Positions 1-6,350 are shown, counted from the stretch's first letter. The stretch: 7,224 bases of DNA from Desulfobacteraceae bacterium (GCA_030612225.1 JAUWOH010000147.1:1-7224), one strand, 5' to 3'. The notes: generated by a model not told the origin, from the letters alone. Made by a program: numbers and translations.

Positions 1-11
1 GGGTTCGAGTG

Positions 12-33
12 ATCCGCCATAGAACAGGCGGAT
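12..33. repeat. Short perfect hairpin (7-bp arms)
   Basis: ATCCGCC at 12-18 is the exact reverse complement of GGCGGAT at 27-33, with an 8-base loop. It lies just upstream of the degenerate start of the first four-helix-bundle remnant. On the plus strand it is followed by an A-rich run and not by T residues, so it does not read as a plus-strand intrinsic terminator. It may be a leftover leader structure or chance. Confidence 0.4.
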
Positions 34-37
34 AAAA

Positions 38-222
38 ATACTAAAGGATTACAAAGAGTTGAAAGCCTGGCGAAAGTCATACGAATTCTGTTTAGAGATA
101 TAGGGGATTTAGATTTAATTAAAAAAGGTGAATTGGGTACAATAAAAAAAGACATAGCAGAAATCGAAAGAATGTTAAAAGCGCTGATAAAGTCTTTAGA
201 AAGCAAACGCTTGAACCCTCTT
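38..222 (+). pseudogene. Four-helix-bundle protein (23S rRNA-IVP/TIGR02436-like), internally deleted remnant
   Basis: The frame from 38 reads ILKDYKELKAWRKSYEFCLEI, up to a TAG at 101-103. This is the typical N-terminus of the four-helix-bundle family (usually MKDYKxLxAWQKS...), with the ATG apparently mutated to ATA (38-40). A different frame, from about 103, then reads GDLDLIKKGEL followed by IKKDIAEIERMLKALIKSL and KRLNP, which is the family's usual C-terminal helix. Intact members are about 115-125 residues. Here some 60 central codons are missing and the two ends are out of frame, so an internal deletion near 98-105 explains the arrangement. The open frame that continues from TTG 133 through 345 runs into the kinase gene and should not be called a gene. 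Intact family members occur inside 23S rRNA intervening sequences and also as dispersed genomic genes; their function is not well established. The family assignment is from memory of the consensus. Confidence 0.75.
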
Positions 223-259
223 TTCCAATTAAATTTGAGAAGAACCAAAATTATTAAAA
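210..259 (+). repeat. Shared 3' tail of four-helix-bundle remnants, copy 1
   Basis: This 50-base stretch, beginning CTTGAACCCTCT, aligns without gaps to 3351-3400 with 36 of 50 identical bases, counted by eye. It covers the last codons of the four-helix-bundle remnant and sequence beyond the family's usual end, and stops just before the kinase ribosome binding site. The similarity shows that both remnants descend from one cassette that carried its 3' flank, or a longer coding tail. Confidence 0.6.
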
Positions 260-262
260 GGA
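256..262 (+). promoter_or_regulatory. Ribosome binding site of the hybrid kinase
   Basis: AAAAGGA ends 6 bases before the ATG at 269. The spacing supports this start, and the encoded N-terminus (MKRR followed by a hydrophobic run) is a proper signal peptide. The site lies directly after the repeat tail, so translation signals for the kinase sit at the edge of old inserted DNA. Confidence 0.6.
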
Positions 263-268
263 TGTTCA

Positions 269-2719
269 ATGAAAAGACGGACTTCATTCCTGATTATCAT
301 ATTGTTTATTCAGGCTGTTACCTCAGCTGTAGTTCAGGCAGATAGAACGGTCAATGTCGGAGTATACCAGAACAAGCCTCTTACCTTTATTGAGCGTGAT
401 GGGAGTGTCAGCGGTTTCTTTATTGATGTCTTAGAGAATATTGCCAAAAAAGAGGGTTGGGATATCCATTACACTCCTGGCACATGGCCACAATGCCTCA
501 CCAATCTGAAAAAAGGAAAAATAGATCTTCTGGGTGTTATCGCATATTCTAAAGAGCGAAGTGAATATTTTGACTATACATACCAAAATTTGATCACAGA
601 ATGGGGGCAGATATATATTGGCAAAGGTAAGCAAATTGAGTCAATCTTAGACCTTAAGGACAAAAAAATTGCGGTGCTCCAAAATGATATGCACTTTATA
701 ACTTTAAAAAATCTGACCAGTCAATTAGGAGTTAAATGTCGATTTATTGAAGCTTTTGAGTATCAAGACGTGTTGGGAATAGTAGAGATAGGCAAATGTG
801 ATGCAGGTCTTGTCAGCCATTTTTACGGCAATCAGCACGAAGGAGATTATAAAATTCAAAAAAGCCCTATCGTTATAAGCCCTAAGGAGCTTTATTGTGC
901 AGCTGCTAAAGATAAAAATTCAGATTTATTATATGCCCTGGATATGCAAGTGCGCAAATTGAAAAATGATGAACATTCTATTTACTATCAATCGATAAAT
1001 AAGTGGTTTGGGGGAAGAACCAAGTCAGTTCTCCCAAAATGGTTTAAATGGATAATTGCTTGTATGGTAGCCCTTTTATTTTTTTTCCTGATCATTAGTT
1101 TACTATCCAGAGCACAGGTTAAGCTGAAAACAAAGGAACTCACGGATGAGATCGAACAACGTATATATGCGGAGAAATCGCTACTAAAGAGCAAGGAGAA
1201 GTATCGCGACCTCGTTGAAAACATTAACGAGATTATTTTTATCGTTGATATGAGTGGGCTTCTTACCTATGTCAGCCCCGCTGTGAAATCCATGTTGGGT
1301 TATAGCCCCTCCGAGATCATTGGCAAGCCGATTCAAGGGGTCATATATCAGCAAGACTTACAATTTGTGATGGGTCGTTTCCAGAAAATTCTTTCCGGAG
1401 CAGAAATTCCTTCTGAGTACAGAGTGTACAAAAAATCCGGAGAACTTTGCTGGGTGTACTCTTCCAGCAAGCCAATCTTCGATGAAAAGGGTATTTGTGG
1501 TCTGCAAGGTCTGCTGACTGATATTAATGACCGGAAACAAGCAGAGGAAGAGAAAAAGGGTTTAGAGAAAGAGCTTGCCCGTTCTCAAAAAATGGAGGCG
1601 CTTGGCCTTCTCGCCGGAGGTGTAGCCCATGATCTCAACAATGTATTGTCCGGGGTTATAAATTATCCTGAGCTGTTGTTAATGAACCTTCCTGCAGAGA
1701 GTCCGATGAGAAAATCCCTCCTGGCCATACAGGATTCAGGCCTAAAAGCGGCTGCAATCGTTCAGGATTTATTAAACCTTGCAAGAAGGGGAGTTACTGT
1801 CAATGAAACTTTGAATTTAAACGATATTATTTCTGATCATTTAAGGTCTCCTGAACATAAAAAGACTGTTAGCTATCACCCCGGTGTTGACATTGAGACT
1901 AATCTTGAACCTGATCTTCTCAATATAAAAGGTTCTTCGGTTCACTTAAAGAAAGCTGTGATGAATTTGCTCTCCAATGCAGTGGAGGCGCAGCCCGGTG
2001 GAGGCAGGGTCATTGTCTCTACTGAAAACAGATATGTTGACAGTCCAATAAAGGGTTATGATAATATAGATGAAGGGGATTTTGCCGTCCTGAGAATAGA
2101 AGACAAAGGTATTGGAATCGCTGTTGAGGATCTCGAAAATATATTTGAACCCTTTTACACAAAAAAAGAAATGGGCAGAAGCGGTACAGGCTTGGGAATG
2201 ACTATCGTATGGACCACAGTTCAAGACCATCAAGGATATATAAATATAGAAAGCACTGTAGGAAAAGGAACTGCCTTTGAACTCTATTTTCCTGTAACAA
2301 GAGAAGAGGTTGCTAAAGAGAAAGTCTCGATACCGATGGAAGATTACATGGGCAAGGGTGAAACAATTTTAGTTGTTGACGATATTAAGGAACAAAGAGA
2401 AGTGGCATCTATAATATTAAAAACATTGGATTATTTTGTCACTTCCGTTTCAAGCGGTGAAGAAGCGGTTGAATACATAAAAAACAATTCGGTAGATTTA
2501 TTGGTTTTAGATATGATTATGGGTTTGGGTATGGATGGCCTTGACACATACAAGAAAATTATCGAAATACATCCGGGTCAAAAAGCAATCATTGCAAGTG
2601 GATTTTCTGAAACAGACCGGGTCAAGGAGGTTCAAAGACTTGGCGCCGGAGCATATGTTAAAAAACCCTATACTTTGGAAAAGATTGGTTTAGCCGTGAA
2701 AGCCGAATTGGAAAGATAA
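269..2719 (+). CDS. Hybrid sensor histidine kinase with periplasmic substrate-binding domain, PAS and receiver
   Basis: An 816-residue inner-membrane sensor. Residues 1-24 are a signal peptide (MKRRTSFLIIILF..., likely cut after VQA). Residues ~25-250 form a bacterial extracellular solute-binding family 3 domain, with the Arg of 'KERSEYFDYT' at 97. Residues ~258-280 form the single membrane helix, followed by a linker coiled coil. A PAS domain spans ~309-427 and a second coiled coil ~420-445. HisKA carries the phosphoacceptor His454 in 'GGVAHDLNN'. The HATPase domain has Asn570 (N box), Asp612/Gly614/Gly616 ('DKGIGI'), 'FEPFYTKK' from 626 and 'GTGLG' at 639-643. The C-terminal receiver (~698-813) has Asp704/Asp705, phosphoacceptor Asp748 and Lys799 before Pro800. 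All catalytic residues are present, so it should be active. By family knowledge, ligand binding in the periplasm would set autophosphorylation and transfer to Asp748. There is no DNA-binding or enzymatic output domain and no separate response regulator in the window, so the target is unknown. The ligand is also unknown: the usual amino-group-binding Asp appears replaced by Ser183. Confidence 0.93.
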   Translation: MKRRTSFLIIILFIQAVTSAVVQADRTVNVGVYQNKPLTFIERDGSVSGFFIDVLENIAKKEGWDIHYTPGTWPQCLTNLKKGKIDLLGVIAYSKERSEYFDYTYQNLITEWGQIYIGKGKQIESILDLKDKKIAVLQNDMHFITLKNLTSQLGVKCRFIEAFEYQDVLGIVEIGKCDAGLVSHFYGNQHEGDYKIQKSPIVISPKELYCAAAKDKNSDLLYALDMQVRKLKNDEHSIYYQSINKWFGGRTKSVLPKWFKWIIACMVALLFFFLIISLLSRAQVKLKTKELTDEIEQRIYAEKSLLKSKEKYRDLVENINEIIFIVDMSGLLTYVSPAVKSMLGYSPSEIIGKPIQGVIYQQDLQFVMGRFQKILSGAEIPSEYRVYKKSGELCWVYSSSKPIFDEKGICGLQGLLTDINDRKQAEEEKKGLEKELARSQKMEALGLLAGGVAHDLNNVLSGVINYPELLLMNLPAESPMRKSLLAIQDSGLKAAAIVQDLLNLARRGVTVNETLNLNDIISDHLRSPEHKKTVSYHPGVDIETNLEPDLLNIKGSSVHLKKAVMNLLSNAVEAQPGGGRVIVSTENRYVDSPIKGYDNIDEGDFAVLRIEDKGIGIAVEDLENIFEPFYTKKEMGRSGTGLGMTIVWTTVQDHQGYINIESTVGKGTAFELYFPVTREEVAKEKVSIPMEDYMGKGETILVVDDIKEQREVASIILKTLDYFVTSVSSGEEAVEYIKNNSVDLLVLDMIMGLGMDGLDTYKKIIEIHPGQKAIIASGFSETDRVKEVQRLGAGAYVKKPYTLEKIGLAVKAELER

Positions 2720-2785
2720 CAACTGGTGTCTTATTGTTGCTATCTGCTATCTAAACGTAAAAAACGCCCTTTCCTCAAGTTCTGA

Positions 2786-2890
2786 GACATCCATCCTTTG
2801 GTAGACCTTGACTCGATGAATAATGTCCGCATGGTCATGAAAGGAGGAGCTTTCATTAAAAGTGAGGGTATAGCCGGTTTAGGTGCTTGA
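2786..2890 (+). pseudogene. C-terminal remnant of an amidohydrolase (imidazolonepropionase-like)
   Basis: The frame ending at TGA 2888-2890 reads HPLVDLDSMNNVRMVMKGG and then AFIKSEGIAGLGA. This matches the way metal-dependent amidohydrolases of the imidazolonepropionase-like group end ('GNPLEDLxxLxxVRMVMKGGxxxK'), in the last strands of the composite beta-sandwich. A TGA at 2783-2785 lies directly upstream in the same frame, and no HxH or other metal-binding part of the enzyme occurs in the window, so only about 34 codons survive. It shows that a longer gene once lay here and was mostly lost by deletion. The identification rests on a short but distinctive motif recalled from the family. Confidence 0.5.
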
Positions 2891-3212
2891 GAAAGACCAA
2901 AATTATCCCAATCCTAAAACCTTGGATTACTCCAGCGTATATGTACATTTGAAACCCAGAAAAGCTCGTGATACTCAAATGATATATTCAATGTTGGCAA
3001 AATGAACATATTCTACATCTCACCCAGAACCTGTTTCCAATAACTGTTGATGTCCCCAACGTATATGGAGTTAATTGAATTTCATCATTGCTGTCCGAAT
3101 AGCTTTATGATATCAGCAAGATATTGATATACTACCCGTAACAATATAAGCCCTCGGTGCAAGAGTGCGCTAGCAGATGTTGGGCAGATAAGCGCAGATT
3201 TCGAAATAGGAC
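2891..3212. other. Non-coding stretch, nothing recognised
   Basis: All plus-strand frames are broken by stops, and I see no conserved motif, RNA fold, repeat or terminator here. Lying between an amidohydrolase tail and a decayed four-helix-bundle gene, it probably holds further unrecognisable gene debris. That is inference from context. Confidence 0.4.
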
Positions 3213-3360
3213 GTTTTGGAATTGGTTCTGGAGCTTTGGGTTATATTGAGACTGGTAATTAGCGATACTACTAAAGGAATAGGAGAGATTGAGAGGATGC
3301 CCAAAACACTTATAAAATAGCTAGAAAAAAAGCACTCGACCCCTTGAATCCTTGAACCCT
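3213..3360 (+). pseudogene. Second four-helix-bundle (23S rRNA-IVP-like) remnant, frameshifted and interrupted
   Basis: From 3213 the reading FGIGSGALGYIET resembles the family's central 'FLxIAYGSLxExETQ' helix. A frame shift near 3251 leads to LVISDTTKGIGEIERM, then PKTLIK, an in-frame TAG (3328-3330), LEKKHSTP and a TGA. Against the first remnant's last helix (EIERMLKALIKSLESKRL) 12 of 18 residues agree, with the stop and one Leu-to-Pro change among the differences. The N-terminal half is not found upstream. It is an older, more damaged copy than the one at 38-222, in the same orientation, 3.1 kb away. Confidence 0.65.
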
Positions 3361-3400
3361 CTCCATCAACTAATCTGGAGGAGAACCATAATAATAAACC
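3351..3400 (+). repeat. Shared 3' tail of four-helix-bundle remnants, copy 2
   Basis: Ungapped match to 210-259 (36/50 identical), beginning with the same 12 bases CTTGAACCCTCT. It follows the stop codons of the second remnant and ends about 10 bases before a possible promoter for the outer-membrane protein gene. Confidence 0.6.
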
Positions 3401-3410
3401 CATAATTGTT

Positions 3411-3440
3411 TAGACAGCTAATTTTCTCTGCATACATTAT
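3411..3440 (+). promoter_or_regulatory. Possible sigma70-type promoter for the outer-membrane protein gene
   Basis: TAGACA (3411-3416, five of six to the -35 consensus) is separated by 18 bases from CATTAT (3435-3440, four of six to the -10 consensus). This would give an untranslated leader of roughly 55 bases before the ATG at 3502. It is a consensus match only, in AT-rich DNA. Confidence 0.3.
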
Positions 3441-3501
3441 TTTTATAACAGCGTATCGTGTGTAAATAATCAAAGCCTTATAAATGAAAAGAGGAGAGCT
3501 A

Positions 3502-4176
3502 ATGAAAACTCATCTGAATAGTAAGCAGTGGATTGCTCTGATCATCTGCACAGCTTTCTGCCTGTTATCAGCGGACAACGTTTTATCACAAGAGGCAAAA
3601 GAGCAGTTAACGGGTCATGTTTTCTACGGTAAGATGCTCATTCCAAACAATGACTCGGACCTTGGAGGGAGTGACTACGACGTCAGTATTTTCGGTGTTG
3701 ATGTGCAAAAACCATACGGCGGGGGAACTTTCAAGTATGGCCTCGAAACCGGTGCCCTATTCAGCATGGACAGTGATGTTCGAAGTTTTAGCGCATCTTC
3801 AGGAAGCGGCGGTGGCACAGTTGCTATTTCGGTGGATGTCAACTCGCTTTTGATCGATTATTTCTTTGGTGTGTATCTCGGCTTCGAACCAGCAAAATGG
3901 CTCCGGCTGAATGTGGGTGCCGGCCCCTTGCTCATCTGGGGTGAACGGGAGACCGAACCCGAGCCATCGGTACCTGAAGAGTTCAACTCTGAATCAGAAT
4001 CCGGTTTTGGCGCTGGTCTATACGCTCGAGCAGGTATCGACATCTTTTTAACGGAAAACTTCGGGCTCAATGCCGGAGCCCGCATTAACGAAACTACGCT
4101 GAGTTTTAAGGATACGACGGGCAAAATCGATATCGAAGGCTGGCAATACTATTTTGGCATTGCCTTTCACTTTTGA
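3502..4176 (+). CDS. Small outer-membrane beta-barrel protein
   Basis: I choose the ATG at 3502 (224 residues) over the in-frame ATG at 3484 because GAGGAGAG (3491-3498) sits at the right distance before 3502. The extra residues MKRGEL from the earlier start would be translated ribosome-binding sequence. The N-terminus is a signal peptide (basic start, hydrophobic WIALIICTAFCLLSA, probable cut near VLS-Q), so the protein is exported. The mature part alternates polar and hydrophobic residues in strands rich in Gly and aromatics (YFFGVYLGF, LRLNVGAGPLL, FGAGLYARAGIDIFL, FGLNAGARI) and ends in WQYYFGIAFHF. The terminal Phe is the usual BAM recognition signal of barrels. The length suits about eight strands. 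Two loops stand out: a Gly/Ser-rich one (SASSGSGGG) and an acidic one (ETEPEPSVPEEFNSESES), likely surface-exposed. No specific function can be assigned; it could be a porin-like or structural barrel. A T7 run at 4225-4231 follows without a convincing stem. Confidence 0.8.
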   Translation: MKTHLNSKQWIALIICTAFCLLSADNVLSQEAKEQLTGHVFYGKMLIPNNDSDLGGSDYDVSIFGVDVQKPYGGGTFKYGLETGALFSMDSDVRSFSASSGSGGGTVAISVDVNSLLIDYFFGVYLGFEPAKWLRLNVGAGPLLIWGERETEPEPSVPEEFNSESESGFGAGLYARAGIDIFLTENFGLNAGARINETTLSFKDTTGKIDIEGWQYYFGIAFHF

Positions 4177-4357
4177 AAAGAAAACAGATGGTTAGCGGTG
4201 AAATCGTTTATTTGGCTGATCTCCTTTTTTTAGAATCTGCCTATGTAAATTAAAAAAAACGTAGAACAAGGGCTCTATGCTCTCACCAGTATCACCCTAG
4301 TATTGGTCGAATTCATTCCTCAGCTTTTAAAAGAATAGCTTGGGCTTTGTTTATAAA

Positions 4358-4363
4358 GGGAGG
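4358..4363 (+). promoter_or_regulatory. Strong ribosome binding site of the 4369 gene
   Basis: GGGAGG lies 5 bases before the ATG at 4369, which fixes the start of this otherwise unrecognised gene and supports its being translated. Confidence 0.65.
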
Positions 4364-4368
4364 AAATT

Positions 4369-4818
4369 ATGAACATCAACAAATTAGCTGGAATAGTAAT
4401 CCTAATATTTATTTTTATCATGGGATGCTTAGGAACCCACGGAAAAATAAGAGCACAAACCGGTACTGAGAACAAAATGACACTTGCGGAGTTGAGAGAG
4501 AATTGGGAGGAATATACCATATATTATTCCGGTAGATGGGATTCAAGACCCGCAGCCATCATGTTTGACCCAAAAAACGATGATAAAAAACTAGTTGGTG
4601 ATAGTTGGCATAAAATTGAAGATCAGGAGACCTTGTCGGAAGCAATCAGTACAATTAAGCGTTGGTACGATTCTGTTAGAGTCGATATTATTGAAGGGCC
4701 AGATAACCAGTTTTTTGGATATATGTATTATCCGCACATGCTGTATATTCCTATAAAGATGGTTGACGAACGAACTCTTTATGTAAGTACGCTGCCACCT
4801 CCCCCATCAAGGCGATAA
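4369..4818 (+). CDS. Hypothetical exported protein, probable lipoprotein
   Basis: A 149-residue protein that I do not recognise as a named family. The N-terminus MNINKLAGIVILIFIFIMGC is a signal sequence, with IMGC (Cys20) as an acceptable though not ideal lipobox. Cleavage further on, near IRAQ, by signal peptidase I is the alternative. The rest is soluble and charged, with a segment rich in aromatic residues (WEEYTIYYSGRWDSRPAAIMFDP), a predicted helix (LSEAISTIKRWYDSV) and a beta-rich end (FFGYMYYPHMLYIPIKMV), closing with a proline tail PPPPSRR. The consensus ribosome binding site and good coding character support a real gene. It lies 192 bases after the barrel gene, with its own leader, so co-transcription is possible but not shown. 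A periplasmic or membrane-anchored accessory role is a guess from location only. Confidence 0.7.
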   Translation: MNINKLAGIVILIFIFIMGCLGTHGKIRAQTGTENKMTLAELRENWEEYTIYYSGRWDSRPAAIMFDPKNDDKKLVGDSWHKIEDQETLSEAISTIKRWYDSVRVDIIEGPDNQFFGYMYYPHMLYIPIKMVDERTLYVSTLPPPPSRR

Positions 4819-4878
4819 TTATGAGTGCTTCAGAGCAGTTTTTTCCCAATAGTTATTAAAAATTCAAGGCAGGAGTTG

Positions 4879-4897
4879 AGATACTTCTATCTTTTTT
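4879..4897 (+). terminator. Weak candidate terminator after the 4369 gene
   Basis: AGATA (4879-4883) pairs with TATCT (4888-4892) around a CTTC loop and runs into six T residues (4892-4897), about 60 bases past the stop codon. The stem is short and AT-rich, so its strength is doubtful. Confidence 0.3.
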
Positions 4898-4976
4898 ATA
4901 CTCTTTTTTATATTTAACCGAGGTTCAAGATCAAGTTGAAGATTCCGGACTTTGAGCACGTCAGGGATATTAGTTT

Positions 4977-5004
4977 AGGGCGCCTATGTAACTGATGCCC
5001 TTTT
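4977..5004. terminator. Weak candidate terminator between convergent genes
   Basis: AGGGC (4977-4981) pairs with GCCCT (4997-5001), with a 15-base loop and a TTTT end on the plus strand. It lies between the plus-strand 4369 gene and the minus-strand glycosyltransferase, where a terminator is expected. The stem is only five pairs, so this is tentative. Confidence 0.25.
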
Positions 5005-5025
5005 AAAGGTGGTTTTCGATATTCT

Positions 5026-6111
5026 TTACTTTTGCTTTTTGCAGGTTGGAGATGATCCACCCGGCCGGATGGTGTCTACAACAAAAAAATAGGGGGCCAG
5101 TACGAGCATAAACCAGAAAAATGAAATTAATGTGTTGATCGCGTCACAGACGGAGTTGTTGGTTACGGGCTGGAAATACTTGTCGTGGAATTTAAGGAAT
5201 GGGTAATCTTTATTTTTTACAGAGGTCCGGAACAACACATCAAAAAAATAAAACATCTGCCAGGAGTTCTGACGGATATAGCGCCCAATGTAAAACCAGG
5301 CGCGGATACTTCCGGAAAATCTCAGATCATACACAAACATCTTGATGGCCGCTCCAAAATAAGGCTTTAACAGCAGATACCCGGTGTCACCCTGGCTGGC
5401 GTAGATGGCTTTTGCTCTTTTAAAAAATTCCATGCGACCGGTGCTGTAAAGCGCCATGAGCATACCCATCAGTATGTACAGGCGGTTGAAGCCTTCGACT
5501 TCAAAACGGCGGCCGGAAGTGTATAACAGCCCTGGCAGGGTAATCCAGGTGCCCCGGATTCTTATTCTTTCGGCCAGTTTCTGGTCCTCCAGAAAGTGCT
5601 GACTTTCGTCAAAACCGCCCAAGTCTTCAAAAAAAGAGCGTCTTAATAAAAATCCCTGGTCACCGTTGGTGGTATTTATCCTGTTGAAATGAGTTTTGCC
5701 TTCGGCGTATCTGAAAGACATGTCGTTGTTTTGGGTAGTACGTATGAATTTCAGGGGAAAATGCCCTGCTACCATATCATGATCGGCATTCGCAAAGGCT
5801 GTGCTCCAGTGTTCGAGAGCATTGGACAACAGGAAGGGGTCTTTGATTCTTGTATCCGCGTGTAAAAAAAGAAGATTGCCGCCGGTAGATTTTTTGAATC
5901 CCGCGTTGAGCTGGCTGGCCCGCCCGCCAGGCGCCCGCACAATGACGGGATCAAAGGGGCGGCAGCGTTCTATGGTGTCATCTGTGGAGCCGCCGTCAGC
6001 AATGATAATTTGCAGATTCACTTTTTTTTGAACATTCAGATCTGCCAGCAAAAGAGGCAGGCAATCCTGTTCATTCAGGGCGGGGATTATGACCGAAAGG
6101 TTAAGACCCAT
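5026..6111 (-). CDS. Family 2 glycosyltransferase, TIGR04283-like, with C-terminal membrane segment
   Basis: A 361-residue GT-A-fold transferase. The nucleotide-sugar site shows SVIIPALNE (6-14), DGGSTDDT (39-46), the subfamily-typical APGGRASQLNAG (60-71), and FLHADTR (82-88), where HAD replaces a classic DxD for metal and nucleotide contact. Acceptor-side motifs are NGDQGFLLRR (149-158) and LEDQKLAERI (174-183). These match the TIGR04283 group (rSAM/selenodomain-associated transferase 2), whose members are usually about 225-235 residues. This protein carries roughly 125 further residues, rich in aromatics and Arg, ending in a probable membrane helix (ISFFWFMLVLAPYFFVV, about 329-346) and a short basic tail, so it is likely bound to the inner membrane with the catalytic part in the cytoplasm. 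The usual TIGR04282 partner gene is not in the window. Sugar donor and acceptor are unknown. The start ATG at 6111 has no strong ribosome binding site, but the conserved SVIIPALNE begins only five residues later, so a start further downstream is unlikely. Confidence 0.88.
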   Translation of the reverse strand: MGLNLSVIIPALNEQDCLPLLLADLNVQKKVNLQIIIADGGSTDDTIERCRPFDPVIVRAPGGRASQLNAGFKKSTGGNLLFLHADTRIKDPFLLSNALEHWSTAFANADHDMVAGHFPLKFIRTTQNNDMSFRYAEGKTHFNRINTTNGDQGFLLRRSFFEDLGGFDESQHFLEDQKLAERIRIRGTWITLPGLLYTSGRRFEVEGFNRLYILMGMLMALYSTGRMEFFKRAKAIYASQGDTGYLLLKPYFGAAIKMFVYDLRFSGSIRAWFYIGRYIRQNSWQMFYFFDVLFRTSVKNKDYPFLKFHDKYFQPVTNNSVCDAINTLISFFWFMLVLAPYFFVVDTIRPGGSSPTCKKQK

Positions 6112-6177
6112 AGCTCATTACTTATCCATTTGCTTTGTTATTGGCTGATTTATTATTGGAAAGTCGCATCACCACGC

Positions 6178-6340
6178 AGTATTGATGGACTTGTAAAAAG
6201 TATCACCGATGGCTAAGTAGAAAGTTCCATATACAAGGCGCAGTGGCTTTTAAGGAACGAGGCAATACATGTAGTATGCCGAGTTTCTGAAAAACCGCTG
6301 CAACGCAGTAGATGGGACTTTCTACGACGCCATTAATAGT
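6178..6340. mobile_element. MITE-like palindromic element (~163 bp)
   Basis: The ends form imperfect terminal inverted repeats: 6178-6203 against the reverse complement of 6315-6340 agrees at about 18 of 26 positions, with outermost AGTATTGATGG facing CCATTAATAGT. Inside, 6217-6325 is a 109-base imperfect palindrome. GTAGAAAGTTCCATATAC (6217-6234) matches the reverse complement of 6308-6325 at 16 of 18 positions. Further pairing continues inward (CAGTGGCTTTTAA against TTAAAAGCC-like pairing near 6286-6302). The centre is a hairpin at 6261-6280 (GGC-A-ATAC, loop ATGTA, GTAT-GCC). There is no open reading frame, so any movement would need a transposase supplied elsewhere. No clear target-site duplication is visible. 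The size, ends and intergenic position fit a non-autonomous repeat. The multicopy nature is an inference; I could not compare with the rest of the genome. Confidence 0.55.
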
Positions 6341-6350
6341 ATGCCTTTAT

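Noticed and set aside
1..20. GGGTTCGAGT at the window edge resembles a tRNA T-arm
   Set aside because: The expected complementary stem and acceptor end with CCA do not follow; the next bases form a different hairpin.
133..345. Open frame of 70 codons overlapping the kinase start
   Set aside because: It is the surviving C-terminal part of a deleted four-helix-bundle gene, with no ribosome binding site, reading by chance into the kinase gene in another frame.
3858..4124. Minus-strand open frame of 88 codons
   Set aside because: It lies wholly inside the outer-membrane barrel gene on the opposite strand, is Ser/Pro-rich in a way typical of antisense frames, and has no start signals.
4177..4368. 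Possible riboswitch or small RNA in the leader of the 4369 gene
   Set aside because: No recognisable conserved core or stable stem set could be found by eye; only a T7 run at 4225-4231 stands out.
4924..4940. TTCAA...TTGAA small inverted repeat
   Set aside because: Five-base arms with a seven-base spacer, no associated tract or gene start; likely chance.
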